Assembly: GCF_037975245.1 (NCBI RefSeq)
Contig: NC_092562.1
Coordinates: 20,657,054 to 20,721,053 of the forward strand
DNA from: Apostichopus japonicus
Taxonomy: Eukaryota; Echinodermata; Holothuroidea; Aspidochirotida; Stichopodidae
Reading direction: 5' to 3'
Length of the DNA: 64,000 nucleotides
Under the pieces are notes generated by a model that saw nothing but the letters and a program-made list of their open reading frames with translations, was not told where the DNA came from and made no database searches. Positions 24,548-37,600 of this stretch are shown piece after piece (position 1 is the first letter of the stretch; each line of letters opens with the position of its first letter). A program made the position numbers and the translations under genes.

Positions 24548-24731
24548 TTTCATAATCACAACTTTTGATTTCGGCGAGCGACTACAAACATGAATTGTAA
24601 GCTTGACAATATTTACCCAAAATTGTAGTCTTTACTGATATATAATTTGCAATTATTTGTAATTTAAGGGATACTTTGGCAAAAGTGGAAGCAAGAAATA
24701 TATAAGAATATAGCCTACCTATTGCCTGTTG

Positions 24732-27700
24732 TTAATGGTCTAGCTTCCAAGCTGGATAAATAACTAGATTGTCTTTAAATGAATCTATGTTGTTGATTAG
24801 CTGGCCTTTATAACCGTTCTCTAGCGGTAGCATCTCAAGGGACATGGTCGTCAGTTTCTTCCCATCGGTCACATCTTCTTGGTTGGTTTCATCTGATTCA
24901 TCCTGATCTGGCTGGTTGAACTCTTCCAAACTACCGACTCCAATAACCTGAAGATCAGCAAAAATGGTTTTTCAAAGCAAATTGCTTTACATTCAGGATG
25001 TAATACTTTCTCTTTAAGCAAATGCACTTCACTTCAGCTATTAACCAACAATTATTCCAAGTTTTGGATACAGTCTGAATTAAGGTTGTGGACTTATTGC
25101 AATTTTAAACTTTTGGCCCCTCCCAACAAATTTGTCCCAAAAATATTTGACCCAAAGAAAGTGGCTCAAAAATATATTTGCCCCCCCCCCCAAAAAAAAT
25201 TGAACCTCAAATATGTTTGCCCAAATGGTCTCAAAAATATTGGGCCCAACAAATTCGGGCCCAAAGAATGTGTCCCAAAAAGTATTTGAGGTGGAAAATG
25301 AAATTTGGGCCCACCCTGCACAACATGGGCCATCAAATTTTCAAATTTTTCAGATGGTCCCAACAGAATTAGGCCAACATGTACCTGCTCTTAATCAACA
25401 ACTGTATACCAAGTTTGGCTACAATCTGACATATGGTTGCAGAGTATTGCAATGCAATGCTTGATAACATTTGTGTTTTAGGAGTGTTAGCTCAGTGGTT
25501 AACACTGGTGCCTTCTAATCATAAGGTCCCCAGTTCGAGTCACTCCAAGATTAACGCATGTTGCCCAGTTGTTGACAATTCATAATCATGGACATTAAAT
25601 ATGAATCTAAGAGACTGACTTCTGTCAGCTTTTGGCTTTGATAAGCGAATGAGGCTTCTTCGCAAGTTCCTGCTTGCAGGAGGATCTAAAATACATTTGT
25701 TGACCATTATCTAACTTTCTAGCACATTTGATAGCAATGATGACAACATACCTGAGTGCTGAGTTTCCTACAATCTTCTCCATCTCTCAAATGTTTCCCC
25801 AAGAATTCTCCAATTTCCTCCAAGGTTAACTTCTTCAAGTACTCCACCTGAGAAGAAAAATGAGAGAATATGTCATAACAAACTGAAATACTAATATGTG
25901 AGATTCACTATAATGAGGTCAAAGGTCGTAACAGGATACCACCACACCTGCACATAAACCCCCGTTTCAACATGTTACATAATACTATGATTGCCGTTTA
26001 AGCAATTTGGTTTAATTCTTGTCTTTTGTGTAACCCATCAACAGGCCAGAGTTTACTCATCTCAATTAAGTTGTTACCTCATTTTATCTGAGGGAGAAAA
26101 AGCTGTTGCAGCATGGGGGGTGGGTAGGGGAAGTTAATTTTTTCCCCCTTTTGTAGGAAATATTTATTTTGAAAGGTATCTGGATGATTTTGGTTGTCAG
26201 ATTTGAGGGTAAAGGGGTCGAGCCCTATAGCAAGGAGAAATTAAGGTTTCCAGTAGTAGACCATAATGACAGGGTGTTAACCTGGCAGAGTAGAGAATAC
26301 GTTTAACATACATCTGAACTTCCCAGGACATTTTGGTATATAATGTGAGCATCTGGGTGGTGGATTTACCAAATTGTAGAAAATGTGCAGATTTTTTTGG
26401 GATAATTCCGACATAGTTTGTAACATATACAGTGCAAAAAGTTTCTATGACAGTAATCTAGCTCTTAACTTTGAGCACGGAAAGACAAATAATAGTCAAT
26501 AGTAACAGCCTTCCAACCATTCTCATCTTTATAAGGTACAGAAGATTAATATTGGGCCCACCCTTGGTCTATATCAAGTTAAACTGAGGTGGATGTTCTT
26601 ACTTTTGAGAATTCCTCCCAGAGAACAGAAAATGTTTGCAAACTAAAAATACAATGAATAAACAACAAATAGATATTTTGCCATCCTAGACCTGCTACTC
26701 TTATACTTAGCTTCTGCAATGCAGAAGATAACCAATTTGTCTAAAGATTTTAGTTTGAAGATCAAATCCCATTAAGGTATTAGTAGAATGTTAATCTTTT
26801 GCCACGATGACGGAGAAACTACTCGCCTCTCTGTGTATCCTGTCGAAGAGATATGATTGATCTTTGACCTCAAACCAGTTTCGTTTGACCTCTTCGCCGA
26901 GATGGAGATCGGCGCACATCTTAATATTTATCAAACCATTAATCTGCTCCTTAAAGGTCTCCTCTGAGTAATTATTCAGAACCTTGCTGTTGAACTGTTG
27001 TAAAAAGGCGTCTATCCTGTTGTCAACGTGAGCACCGCTGGAAGATTGAAAAGTGAAGTAGATGATATCATTTCAACATGCAAAATGAAAGTAACAGCAA
27101 TCTCTCAATGCAAAACAAAAGTAACAGCAATCTCTCAATGCAAAACAAAAGTAACAGCAATCTCTCAATGCAAAACAAAAGTAACAGCAATCTCTCAATG
27201 CAAAACAAAAGTAACAGCAATCTCTCAATGCAAAATGAAAGTAACAGCAATCTCTCAATGCAAACAAAAGTAACAACAATCTCTCAATGCAAACAAAAGT
27301 AACAGCAATCTCTCAATGCAAACAAAAGTAACAGCAATCTCTCAATGCAAACAAAAGTAACAGCAATCTCTCAATGCAAAACGAAAGTAACAGCAATCTC
27401 TCAATGCAAACAAAAGTAACAGCAATCTCTCAATGCAAACAAAAGTAACAGCAATCTCTCAATGCAAAACGAAAGTAACAGCAATCTCTCAATGCGAACA
27501 AAAGTAACAGCAATCTCTCAATGCAAACAAAAGTAACAGCAATCTCTCAATGCAAACAAAAGTAACAGCAATCTCTCAATGCAAAAACATGAATATTGGG
27601 GCAAGAAACATGGCAAGGGAGAAGAGGGGGGCGGCTAGTTTGGGTCCTATGCAATTTTACTTGTTTTTTTCAGGTTTATAATTTCATTTCATACTGCTAT

Positions 27701-28555
27701 CCAAATTGCTAGTTTCATCGACTCGACAAGAAACCTCACAAAGAAAGACGTGATTGTTTAACCTTGTACGGCACTATAGTTGATGCCAGGCTGGATTTAA
27801 TGCATAAAATGCAGCTGACATTTGTCAGATGAGAAAGAGGAAGAAGAATCTGTACAATTGATGAAACTGCAGTTTGTCTAAGAAAAAATGTTCTAAATTG
27901 CGTGCGCCGGTTTGTGGCTGCACCCTATGGGAAGTCCCCCAGGGGACACGTGGCGGGTGGTGCACTGTGGTGCCCCAGGAGAGATTGTTTGAATTGTGCA
28001 CACTTTGGTGTGTAGGAGCGACAAGTTACCAATGACCAGAGTTAATTGTAAAGCGCATAGAACTTGTGGATTATGCGCTATATAAATAACGGCGTAATAA
28101 TGATAAAAATAATTATAAATTGTGTCCATTGAGAAAAAATGTAGATGTGATTGGGCGAATTTTTAGGACTGGTCGAGAGAGTTCACCTACGGCGTTTGAG
28201 CATAGAAAAGAAATATGAACCAATCATGACACAAAAAGAAATGCAATGGTTAAAAAAAAAGGCCAAGTATTCTTTCTTGCACTCTGTGAATCCTCTCTAA
28301 GTCCAACCACGTTAATAACAAAGCCAAACCCTAAAGACTACAAACTTGCACCTGGTGAAATTCCAGATTATTCTGTGCTATTGTACAGGTAAGTGACCTA
28401 CATGCTACTACCATGTGATTAATTGCCTAGATTCTTCCAATAAAAGTTATTACATAATTTCTGTACTGCAACGTTTCTTTTTACGATACAAATTTCCAAA
28501 CAAACTAATTACTCTGGGCATAGGTCTCAAATGCTTACTTAACTTTATATATATA

Positions 28556-28603
<48 letters not shown>

Positions 28604-31600
28604 AATATATAACATAACATATATACATATAACATATATATATATACATATATAACATAACAAGACTGAATGCTTAAATCTTAAACTATCTCACCTGAAT
28701 TTTGTTGCCTGAGTTGTTACCGTCACACTGAATCCCAATATGCCAAAAGTATTACGACAGGTGGCATGAACGCTGTACCTGAAGGAAGAACCAAAAAACA
28801 TCACACAATTCCCGTTTCACGAGTCATTACAAACATTCCCTCTCGATGGGAGGAGTATTGCAAATGTGTGTATTTCTGATAGGAAATTTCAGGCACCCAG
28901 TTACCTGTAGTAGTTTTGGACTAGGTTAAGTGATGTAATCAGAGGCATGCATTTCAGTGGAAAAAAACATTTTGTACTCGTAGAAAATTGATGGGGAAGG
29001 AGAAGGATGGATCCCTCAAGTGTCCTATTCATTCAGCGGTTTGTGTGACTTTGTGTCAAAATGTCATATTCTCAATGCAGTAGGGCAGGAGTGCTGTTAT
29101 TGGCTGGGGTCGCAGAGGGGCCACCCAAGAGGGCTGGAGGATCATGCTGCGGTCAAGGGGGAAGACACTGAGGCCATTTTCATACATTTCATGTTCTTTT
29201 ATAGTGATTGTCAAGCACAAATATAGTGTAAGAAAGAAATTATGCTGATTTTTAAAAATAAATTTTAGTAAGTTATTGGGAGGGGTGGAATGCCCCCTGG
29301 CTTCTTTTCTACATGCATTGGTGTAAATGTAAACATAGTTGTTAGGGTTAGTCCCTGACAGAGGACAAGAACATGGCCAGAAGATGGGGAGTTAGAGAAC
29401 CACATAGGCAAATATCAATACATAATTACATGCGCAAGGTCAGTTAAGGTCATGTGGAGGTGTGGACCTCTTGAGTTCAGAATATCAACAGACTTTACAA
29501 AGACTGACTTTGGAAGTAACATAACATAAAGATATCTTACAGAAATGACTTTCAAACTGTCATTCATTTGAAGGGATTCATCCAACCTCATTTTAATGAA
29601 GGATACGGCCAGCTGCTTGTTGTTCTCACACCATACTGTAATAAGCAGCAGTTATGTTTACGACGCTTAAGCGACCACAGATGTGGGAGAAACCTGCAAG
29701 GGCTAATGGATTATAACTTGGTGGCTTCCAATTTAACCTTTAAACTCATATTTGGATTCTTTTCAATTTAGAAAGTCATTCCAGATGGGGAAACCATAGA
29801 TTGCTCTTGGATGAAAAAACCCACCTTAATATGACCCGGCCGGGAATCGAACCCCAAACCTCCCGATTGCTAAGCCTCATTGCTTCAAATGCCACCACCT
29901 TTATCCACAGCACCAGTTAATATGCACAAGTTAATATGCACACTTTACATGATGTAAGTGGTTTTACATTGCTGTTGACTTGTATGGCTTGTTGTTGACT
30001 TGTATGACTATGGCAAGCTGCTTGTCATTGTCACACCATACAAGTTGAATATGCACACTTCACATCATGTAAGTGGTTTTACATTGCTGTTGACTTGTAT
30101 GGCTTGTTGTTGACTTGTATGACTATGGCAAGCTGATTGTCATTCTCACACCATACAAGTTGAATATACACACTTCACATCATGTACGTGGTTTTACATT
30201 GCTGTTGGTATGTATGGCATGTTGTTGACTTGTATGACAATTTTAACAGAGCGTACTTTCATAAACCTGGCTTTCCAGCTAGAAGTGGAACCCTTGATTT
30301 CACTTGATGGGATAAAACATATTGAATTATTACAGTGTTATTGTAATAAATGCAAACCCTATCATGTTAACAGGTATAATGGTCCACATCCCAAAAGTAG
30401 CTGCTAGGAGGGATGTTTCTTTTGAATTCTGCCATACAATTTTAGGAAGTGATCTTACCCTAGTTGCTCTTGAGTCCTTAGCGTATCAAAGCAAGGTTCT
30501 TCCATCATGACCTGAAACAAAGAGAATGTAGATCTACTTTAATACGAATGAATGAATATATCAACATGGTGTGAAGGAAGTAAACTAAAAAAAAAACCTG
30601 AGGGCTTGTAGAGAGCTGTCTCCCTGGAAGAAGAAAAACATACACAAACAGAAGATAGACAGTAGTTAATTAAATAACAAACACTGATGGCATAAACCCC
30701 ATCTCTAAGCTGACAATAACCATGTCCCAGTATTGCACCTCCCCAACCACCCCCCCCCCCAACACGAAATGTACATACATATCAATGAACAACTCCCTCC
30801 AATATCTACCACTGCTTAGCATTCAGTATGATATATTTAGAAATTAACAACCTACAGCCAGGCTTAACCGACATACCACTATAGCATTTAACATGCTGTA
30901 CATCTGGATGTTACCGGGACCCCACTGGTAGTAGTTAGTCACCACTGTGTTCTTGTCCTTTGGTCCGAGACCTTTGACCCGACATATATGTTGACCTTTA
31001 CCCAACTGTACTACTCTAGTTTGTGGAAGCTCATCAGATGGAATGGGTTTGCAAGCTAGCTTCTTCCTGATGTATTCTTCGAATCCCAGAGCTTCCTGTA
31101 ACGAAACAAATCACACAAAAAACACACGTTTTTCAAAATTCCATCGGCTTCCGTTAAATAGTAACAAATTTATGCATTACCTGTAGAGAGGTAAACATGA
31201 TATTGAATGTATACACATACACAATCATTTGTCATGTTTGCTAGAAAACATGTTTGCAGAAACAGATAATATCTAGAAGGGTTGAAAAAGATTTAAATAA
31301 ATCAGAATTCTCACCTTTGATGTGATGTTGCCTTGGATTAACGCTTCTATGAAAAGTCTCTCTCTGAATTTCTCCGAGAATGAAAGAACCTGTTCTTTTG
31401 TGATGCTATGAACCACTGTTGCTTTATCCATCGGAATCCATTTTTTCTCTTGCAGTATGGTGAGTCTGACATCCCTAAATGAGATTATGTAAATGAACAG
31501 AAGAAAGTAAACAAGTCTGTCTGGAAATTGACTTAAAAAGCAATGTTAATATCGATTGTTTATCTCGTCGGTCTAGGCCTGGTTGGTTTTTTGATAGATT

Positions 31601-34600
31601 ATAATTCATATACCCCAAAAAAAATCCAAAACCTTGTACAAAAAAATGTTTTATATCTTTATAAAAATGGAACCAGTGGGTCACATACAACATTATTTAC
31701 TACTTGAAAATATCTTTCACTTTTTCTATATTAGTAATTTGTGTGATATCAAACATAACAAAACTTGTAAAAATCGCTTTTTTTTTATTAGTAATTTGTG
31801 TGATATCAAACATAACAAAACTTGTAAAAAAAAAAATGTGCCTCTCTCAATAATACCAAATTCCTCTTCTAGCATTTATAAAGTTTGACTGAGAGCTGCT
31901 GCATATACTCTGGAAATGATAGGTTTCATAGCCTAAGCTGTTACTGAGGAATGTGGACACCGCATTTGTCACTAACAAACCTTAAAGTTTCCCAAATTTC
32001 GAAGTTAGCGAACGCACTTGAAAGCACACACAGAGATACATACGTGTTAAGGCTACTCTTTGTAATGTTATGGTTGTAGTAAGATCTGGTCATGTCTTGC
32101 TTCACGCTCTTGAATAGATCGTCTGTCACTTTAAAATCGGCCAAGTAATCGATCAGCGTCTCGAACAGAACCTGTCAAGAAAAGATGGTCGATATTTGAA
32201 TGTCACCATTTACGAAATTATGAAGAGTTTTCATATCATACACACCGTGAATCGATTTGTATATGGGACACAAAATAATCAGGGTCATTTATGTCAGAGG
32301 TCATCAAGATCCAGGGTCAGGTCCAGGGAACAAGTCAGTCACCATCCTGTCTGGACTCTATATTTTTCCATACAAAAGTATATTATGAAAATTGAGCCAT
32401 ATTTTTGCCAAGCCCCCCCCCCCCCACAATCAAATCAAAAGGAGTTTAACCCCTGGTCGACCTAACGAGAGGTCCTACGGGGGATAATTAGATTGTTTTT
32501 TTTATAGAATAGGCACTTTTTTTTCTTGGGAAAGTTGTCTATGTTCAGTCAGTGAGTTGCTGGTAAGTGAAATCTTATGTAATTGCATTGTATAGATAGC
32601 CATAAACATACCCGAGGTCGGAGTTGAAGAGCCAATTAGGGAGGGATTTCCAAAAAAGAGGAATTTCTAAGTATTGAGGATTTTGAAGATGGAGTGGTTT
32701 CTATTGTTTGGGTAGGGAGTGGTTGCTACTTTGTCGGAATTGTTTGTTTTGTTCTCCCCATAATTGGACCACCAGACCTTAAGAGCTGTAGGCCCCCACT
32801 TGATCTTCCCTCGTGTCAAGCCTGATGGATGAATTCATCGAGAAGAACCTCGGTGGGAACTCACCGGCAACTTGTGGTTAAATCCGTTGACTTTCATCGC
32901 GAGACCGGTCTCTTCCGTTTTGAAAGTGTACAGCAAGTCTGCGACGTCGGCGTCGTAACCTACTTCCGAGAGATTGTGTTCCAGGATGGACGTCATGAAG
33001 TCAAAGAGGACGAGGTTGGTCTTACTCTCGTTGACCAGCGGTGTGACGAGATGGAAACAGAGATAACCTTAGAGAAAGAAAGAAACATATTATTTACGGC
33101 AAGATTGTGAAGCCTGTTGTCACTTAAAATAACGAGGGCGAGGAATTTACAATGCCAACATTACTTTGCAAGGTAACATGGTGACTTCATATCCAATAAT
33201 CTTAGAACGTTTCATTATTTTTCACATCAAGAAAGATGGCTGTTTTAGTTATCCCATGATAGAAACACAAAAGCATAAATTAAAAAAATTGGTAGCTTGT
33301 AAAACACATTAAAAATCATACCAAAAATACAGGTCATTTTACTCTAAAATTTTTGTCTCTTGTTTAAATGCATGTTAATAATGGAAATAATACAAAGGAT
33401 TAGAATACCCAATATTTTTTCATGAACTTGTGTCTGCAGGAGCAGTTGGTTATGTTCTTTTTTTTTATTATCACCTTCATGCTCCAGTACTAGTAGATAG
33501 CCTACAATCACTTTTGTATTTTAATGATTTTAAGTTATTCCCTAAATATTGTTATCCTTTTACATAATTGCTCTGTTTTGGACATTGATGCTGCATATGC
33601 TCATTGCTCAATCTTCTTAAAAGTGCCAAAATTTGTACAGGAGTCCCTCATTACTGTATGTTATTGTGATGTTAGGCGCTCCTATCATGAACTGAACAGA
33701 GATAATTCGGAGAATGATTAAATATAAAATATTAGTGAACACAAAAACCCCAGTTAAGCCAAAAGAGCATTTCAGAGATTAAGCATGTTTTAAAGTTGTA
33801 CACATTGAAAACTGGAACAGCTATAATAGAAACATTACTGGCGCTCAATAGTAAATTCTGATTAGAGTGCTCCTTTAATGCATATGTCTTGGTAGTTGCA
33901 AGTTGTTGCTTCTAACTTTTTACGTTTCTATCCCAAATGTTTGTACAATGCGAACAAACGGCAGTCAGCGACTCAATAACATTCACTGTAATTGCATTCT
34001 GGATTGTTCATTCCAATAGTTTGATAAAACAACATGTTTACTAGCAATGATGACTGCAAAAAATTGTCATTGTCACATACAAGTCACATGGGATATAATT
34101 ACTTTCTGTACTAAAACCTTTATATTGAATTAATAAATAAATAAATAAATATATAAATAAATAAACAAAAAAACTGACATATCTTTGGATTTTGTGAAGT
34201 GAACAAATCAACTGAACATTTCCTTACAAAATGGTTCCAAACAGAAAATAATAATAAGACCATTTCTTTACAGTCATAATGGCTGGAATATTTTGCATCT
34301 GGCAATTCTCACCTTTTGGTGAGTTAAACTTGCTGTCTCTTTTGTACCAGACTCGGCTTTGTGGCGTGTCTAAAATACAGACCGGATACTCAGTGTCCTC
34401 CCTGTCAGCTGGCTTCAAATCAAAGTTGGTTGCTATAGGAACAATCATGGAAAAATGAATCATTAAAAATGCAAAATCACCAGGGTTGGAAAATTTTGCA
34501 AACCGTCCGAATCAGGTTAGACGTGGGGAAAATGACTGGTTCTAGATAAATATGAAAAAATAAAGTTTGAAAGGTGTTCAAATAACAATTAAAAAAAGTA

Positions 34601-37600
34601 GAAAACATAAGTCAGGTGTTTCACTATTCTTTTCATTGTTAAGTACCCTTTTGTATCAAGAGTGTTTGTGCATACACTTTGTGAGCAACTGGAAAGAAAT
34701 CGACCTACGTTCTTCCCTACTTTGTTTTTACAACCTAGCCTGTAAACTGAGGCTGTATATCTTTCTGTCTGTGCATGGAAAAGGTTGAGAGGAATTGTCA
34801 TAGATATCACCAGATTTCTTTTATTTACATAAAGATACAAGTGCACACCAGATAGGAAAGAGACAACACATACTGAGAGAGTGTGAGTGCAGCATTAACT
34901 TATTTCATGCATCGTTTTTATGCAACACTTTCGTTTGGATGGAACTTGCGCAAAGATACGTTTGCTCTAAAAAATTATGATCTTTTACATATTGGTATTG
35001 TATTCAGTAAACAAAAATCTAGACCCACCGTGGAAGAAAAAGATAGCAAAAATTATCAACAGCTATTTCAAAATTCCTTGAGGTCGCAAATGGGACTAAA
35101 TGGTAATGCAAGATAGGAATGATGTTATTGTTGTCTTAAGTATGCTGCACACCATGTGTAAAGTTAATTGTATTACGTTATGTTCTCTGGTTCACGTATT
35201 AAGTATCCTATTGAGTAGATGTAGTTTTGAAAAGCTCACACCTCAACAACGTTCGTTAATGAAGTTCTAGCTCAGTCTGAGTATTCCTCCTCGGACCATG
35301 TCCCTGCCCTTAATCGGAGACCTCCTTTTACCGACCACGTTAGAGTTCGTATATGGCCGGGTGGGACCATTGATACTAATTTCCATCAACGAATTTGATA
35401 TGAGTTTTTTCTTCTTCTTGTAGACTGGTGTGTAGGCGGGGGAGGGGATCATGGCCAAAGATGTGCGGGTCCTGGATAATGGTCTATGTCTTGCGCTTGA
35501 GAAGCACGCACCTGAACAACGTTAATATTACAGCGAGTATGCAAGTCATGTCTGCATAATCTCTGACTTCTGAGTATTACCCTCTGACCAACAGAACTTA
35601 ACCGGACCATATTTACAGTAGCACTCTGATATGGTTTTAAAGCCAGATCACTGGAAGAGAACTGAAACTTATGCATTCTCTGTGAGGCGTTCATCAACTC
35701 TGGTACATTCAACATACAGCAGAGGTCATTCTTTGCCAACCTTTTAATCATGTTAAAATTAATTTAAGCATTGAAAACATTCAGCATGTTTCCATGGCAA
35801 CATTCTACAAGGTAGTCTGCCAACTTCAAATTACCTATAAACTTGTTTGGCTTTGGGAGATGCAAATCTGGATTAAGTTGTATATCTGTTGACAAAATGA
35901 AAAGAGATGTTATTGGTTAACATAGACCAGGAAAGGGGTGTTTCACAGAGAAAAAGGTTTAGACAAGAAAATAATGTCTCGGACAAGTTCAAATACAAAG
36001 ATTTCTCATCAAAACGGTATAATGCTGATGATCTTCTCAAGCTTGATGTAGTTTGATGGATAAACAAACCACTGGCTTATTATCAACAGACTGAAAAGTG
36101 AAAACCGAGATGCCTCGCTTCACATCTTACCAAAATTTCATATTAGAAATTGCCTTTTTTCAGTTATGTTAAGTTGAAGCTTTGCATCCCTTTCTTAATC
36201 CATTTTGTTCCCTTCTTCTTTTCTTTTTCTCTCTTTCCAGTTCTTTTCTCCTTTCCTCTCTCTTTCTGTTTTGTATTTTTTTTTGGTGTGTATATGAATC
36301 TTTTTGTATGTTGTCATTACGGTCACTAGCTATTGTTAGCAGTATATATGTTTTCTAGTGCTCCTTATAAATACAGTTTCATATTATTTTCCTTTCTTTT
36401 TTCTTTTGGTAAGATAAAATATAAGAAATCAATTTGAAATGAAGTTAAAAGTGAGTAAAATTGAAATATGCTCACTTTCTGCTCTTGACTTCCATTCTGC
36501 TGGTAATTCATGAATAGAATACTTGGTCTTGTACCAATATTCTTCTTCCGACGAAAATTCTTCGTCGTCGAATGATTTGGAGTAGAGGATAACGTTAGCT
36601 TTGTCTAGGGTCATGTAATTAGCACATTCTGCATAAATCTGGAAAAACGGAAGAAAAAAGAACAAAAAACAACTCAACACAGAATGGAATGAAATGAAAG
36701 GCAACAATGTTGCTTATATAATATTGCATCCTACAAATATATAAAACCTAAGGAGAAGCTTGTGTGAGGTTTCCAAAGACGTCATAATGTGCAGAAGTTG
36801 TAAATTGCATGAATTGACTACAGCCATGGGGGATTTCAGTTTATTAAATATTTCATTTGTTTTTTAGTTGTTTAAATTTATTTTAAAGGAAAAGGGGACT
36901 TTTTGAGTGGCTTCCTGATTTTTCATTTAATTAATCCTCTTGCTCTTACTCCCCTTCCACTTCCTCTATTCCCCTCCACACAAAGCCCCCCCCCCCACAT
37001 CCCCCTTTCATCCTCTTCCTTCTTCTGCTTTGTGCCTTTTTTAAAAGCCCATCGGTATAAAGCCAATCTCCAAGATGCCCAGGACAAGTAAAATCTTATA
37101 CAGTACTTTAAGGTTCCTCTTGTTGGTTTCATTATTGCTTTTGAAAAGTAACGTTTCAGACAGTAAACACCAGTTAAACTAAATTAATACAGCAACTGAC
37201 AGAAGACACATAGTATTACAAAAACAAAGATCCACTCAAGTACTTCTCGACCTTGTAAAACAATCTAGTAGGGAACAAAATGTTGCTCGTTGTAGCTTCA
37301 TATCATTCACATAAATTCAGGATCAGAAACAGAGATGAACCTTGACGTAGATGCAGGTCTACATTTAAACAATGATGTTTGCACACCCAGGCTTGTGAGG
37401 TTTTTTCCATTCTGTAGTCACCATAGTAACAAGAGATGTTGCCATGTCAAGATCTAAATATGTGACAATGTATCTCAACACAGAGATGGGAAAAGAAATG
37501 TTAACATACTGCTTATCTACTGAAGCCAGTGGATGTAAATATATAAATGTTAATGCCTAAAATTCCACAATCTTACCCACTTGCTTAAAAATGCTAGTAC

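Larger units (their letters stand above)
22906..24731. other. Convergent 3' ends of CCDC152 and NRDC
   Basis: Non-coding DNA between the two stop codons, holding both 3' UTRs. AATAAA at 23665-23670 suits CCDC152. ATTAAA on the minus strand (24542-24547) would suit NRDC. Nothing else was recognised. Confidence 0.6.

Noticed and set aside
25481-25552. A tRNA gene
   Set aside because: A and B boxes are good, but the same tRNA-like head is joined to an identical body elsewhere, so it is a SINE.
27028-27302. Overlapping open frames with SQCKTKVTAI-type repeats
   Set aside because: They arise from the 30-bp minisatellite in an NRDC intron.
27078-27584. CRISPR-like array
   Set aside because: Units are head-to-tail with no variable spacers, and the DNA is eukaryotic.
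32829-33110. 93-codon plus-strand open frame
   Set aside because: Exact antisense of NRDC exon 19, which explains its coding-like composition.
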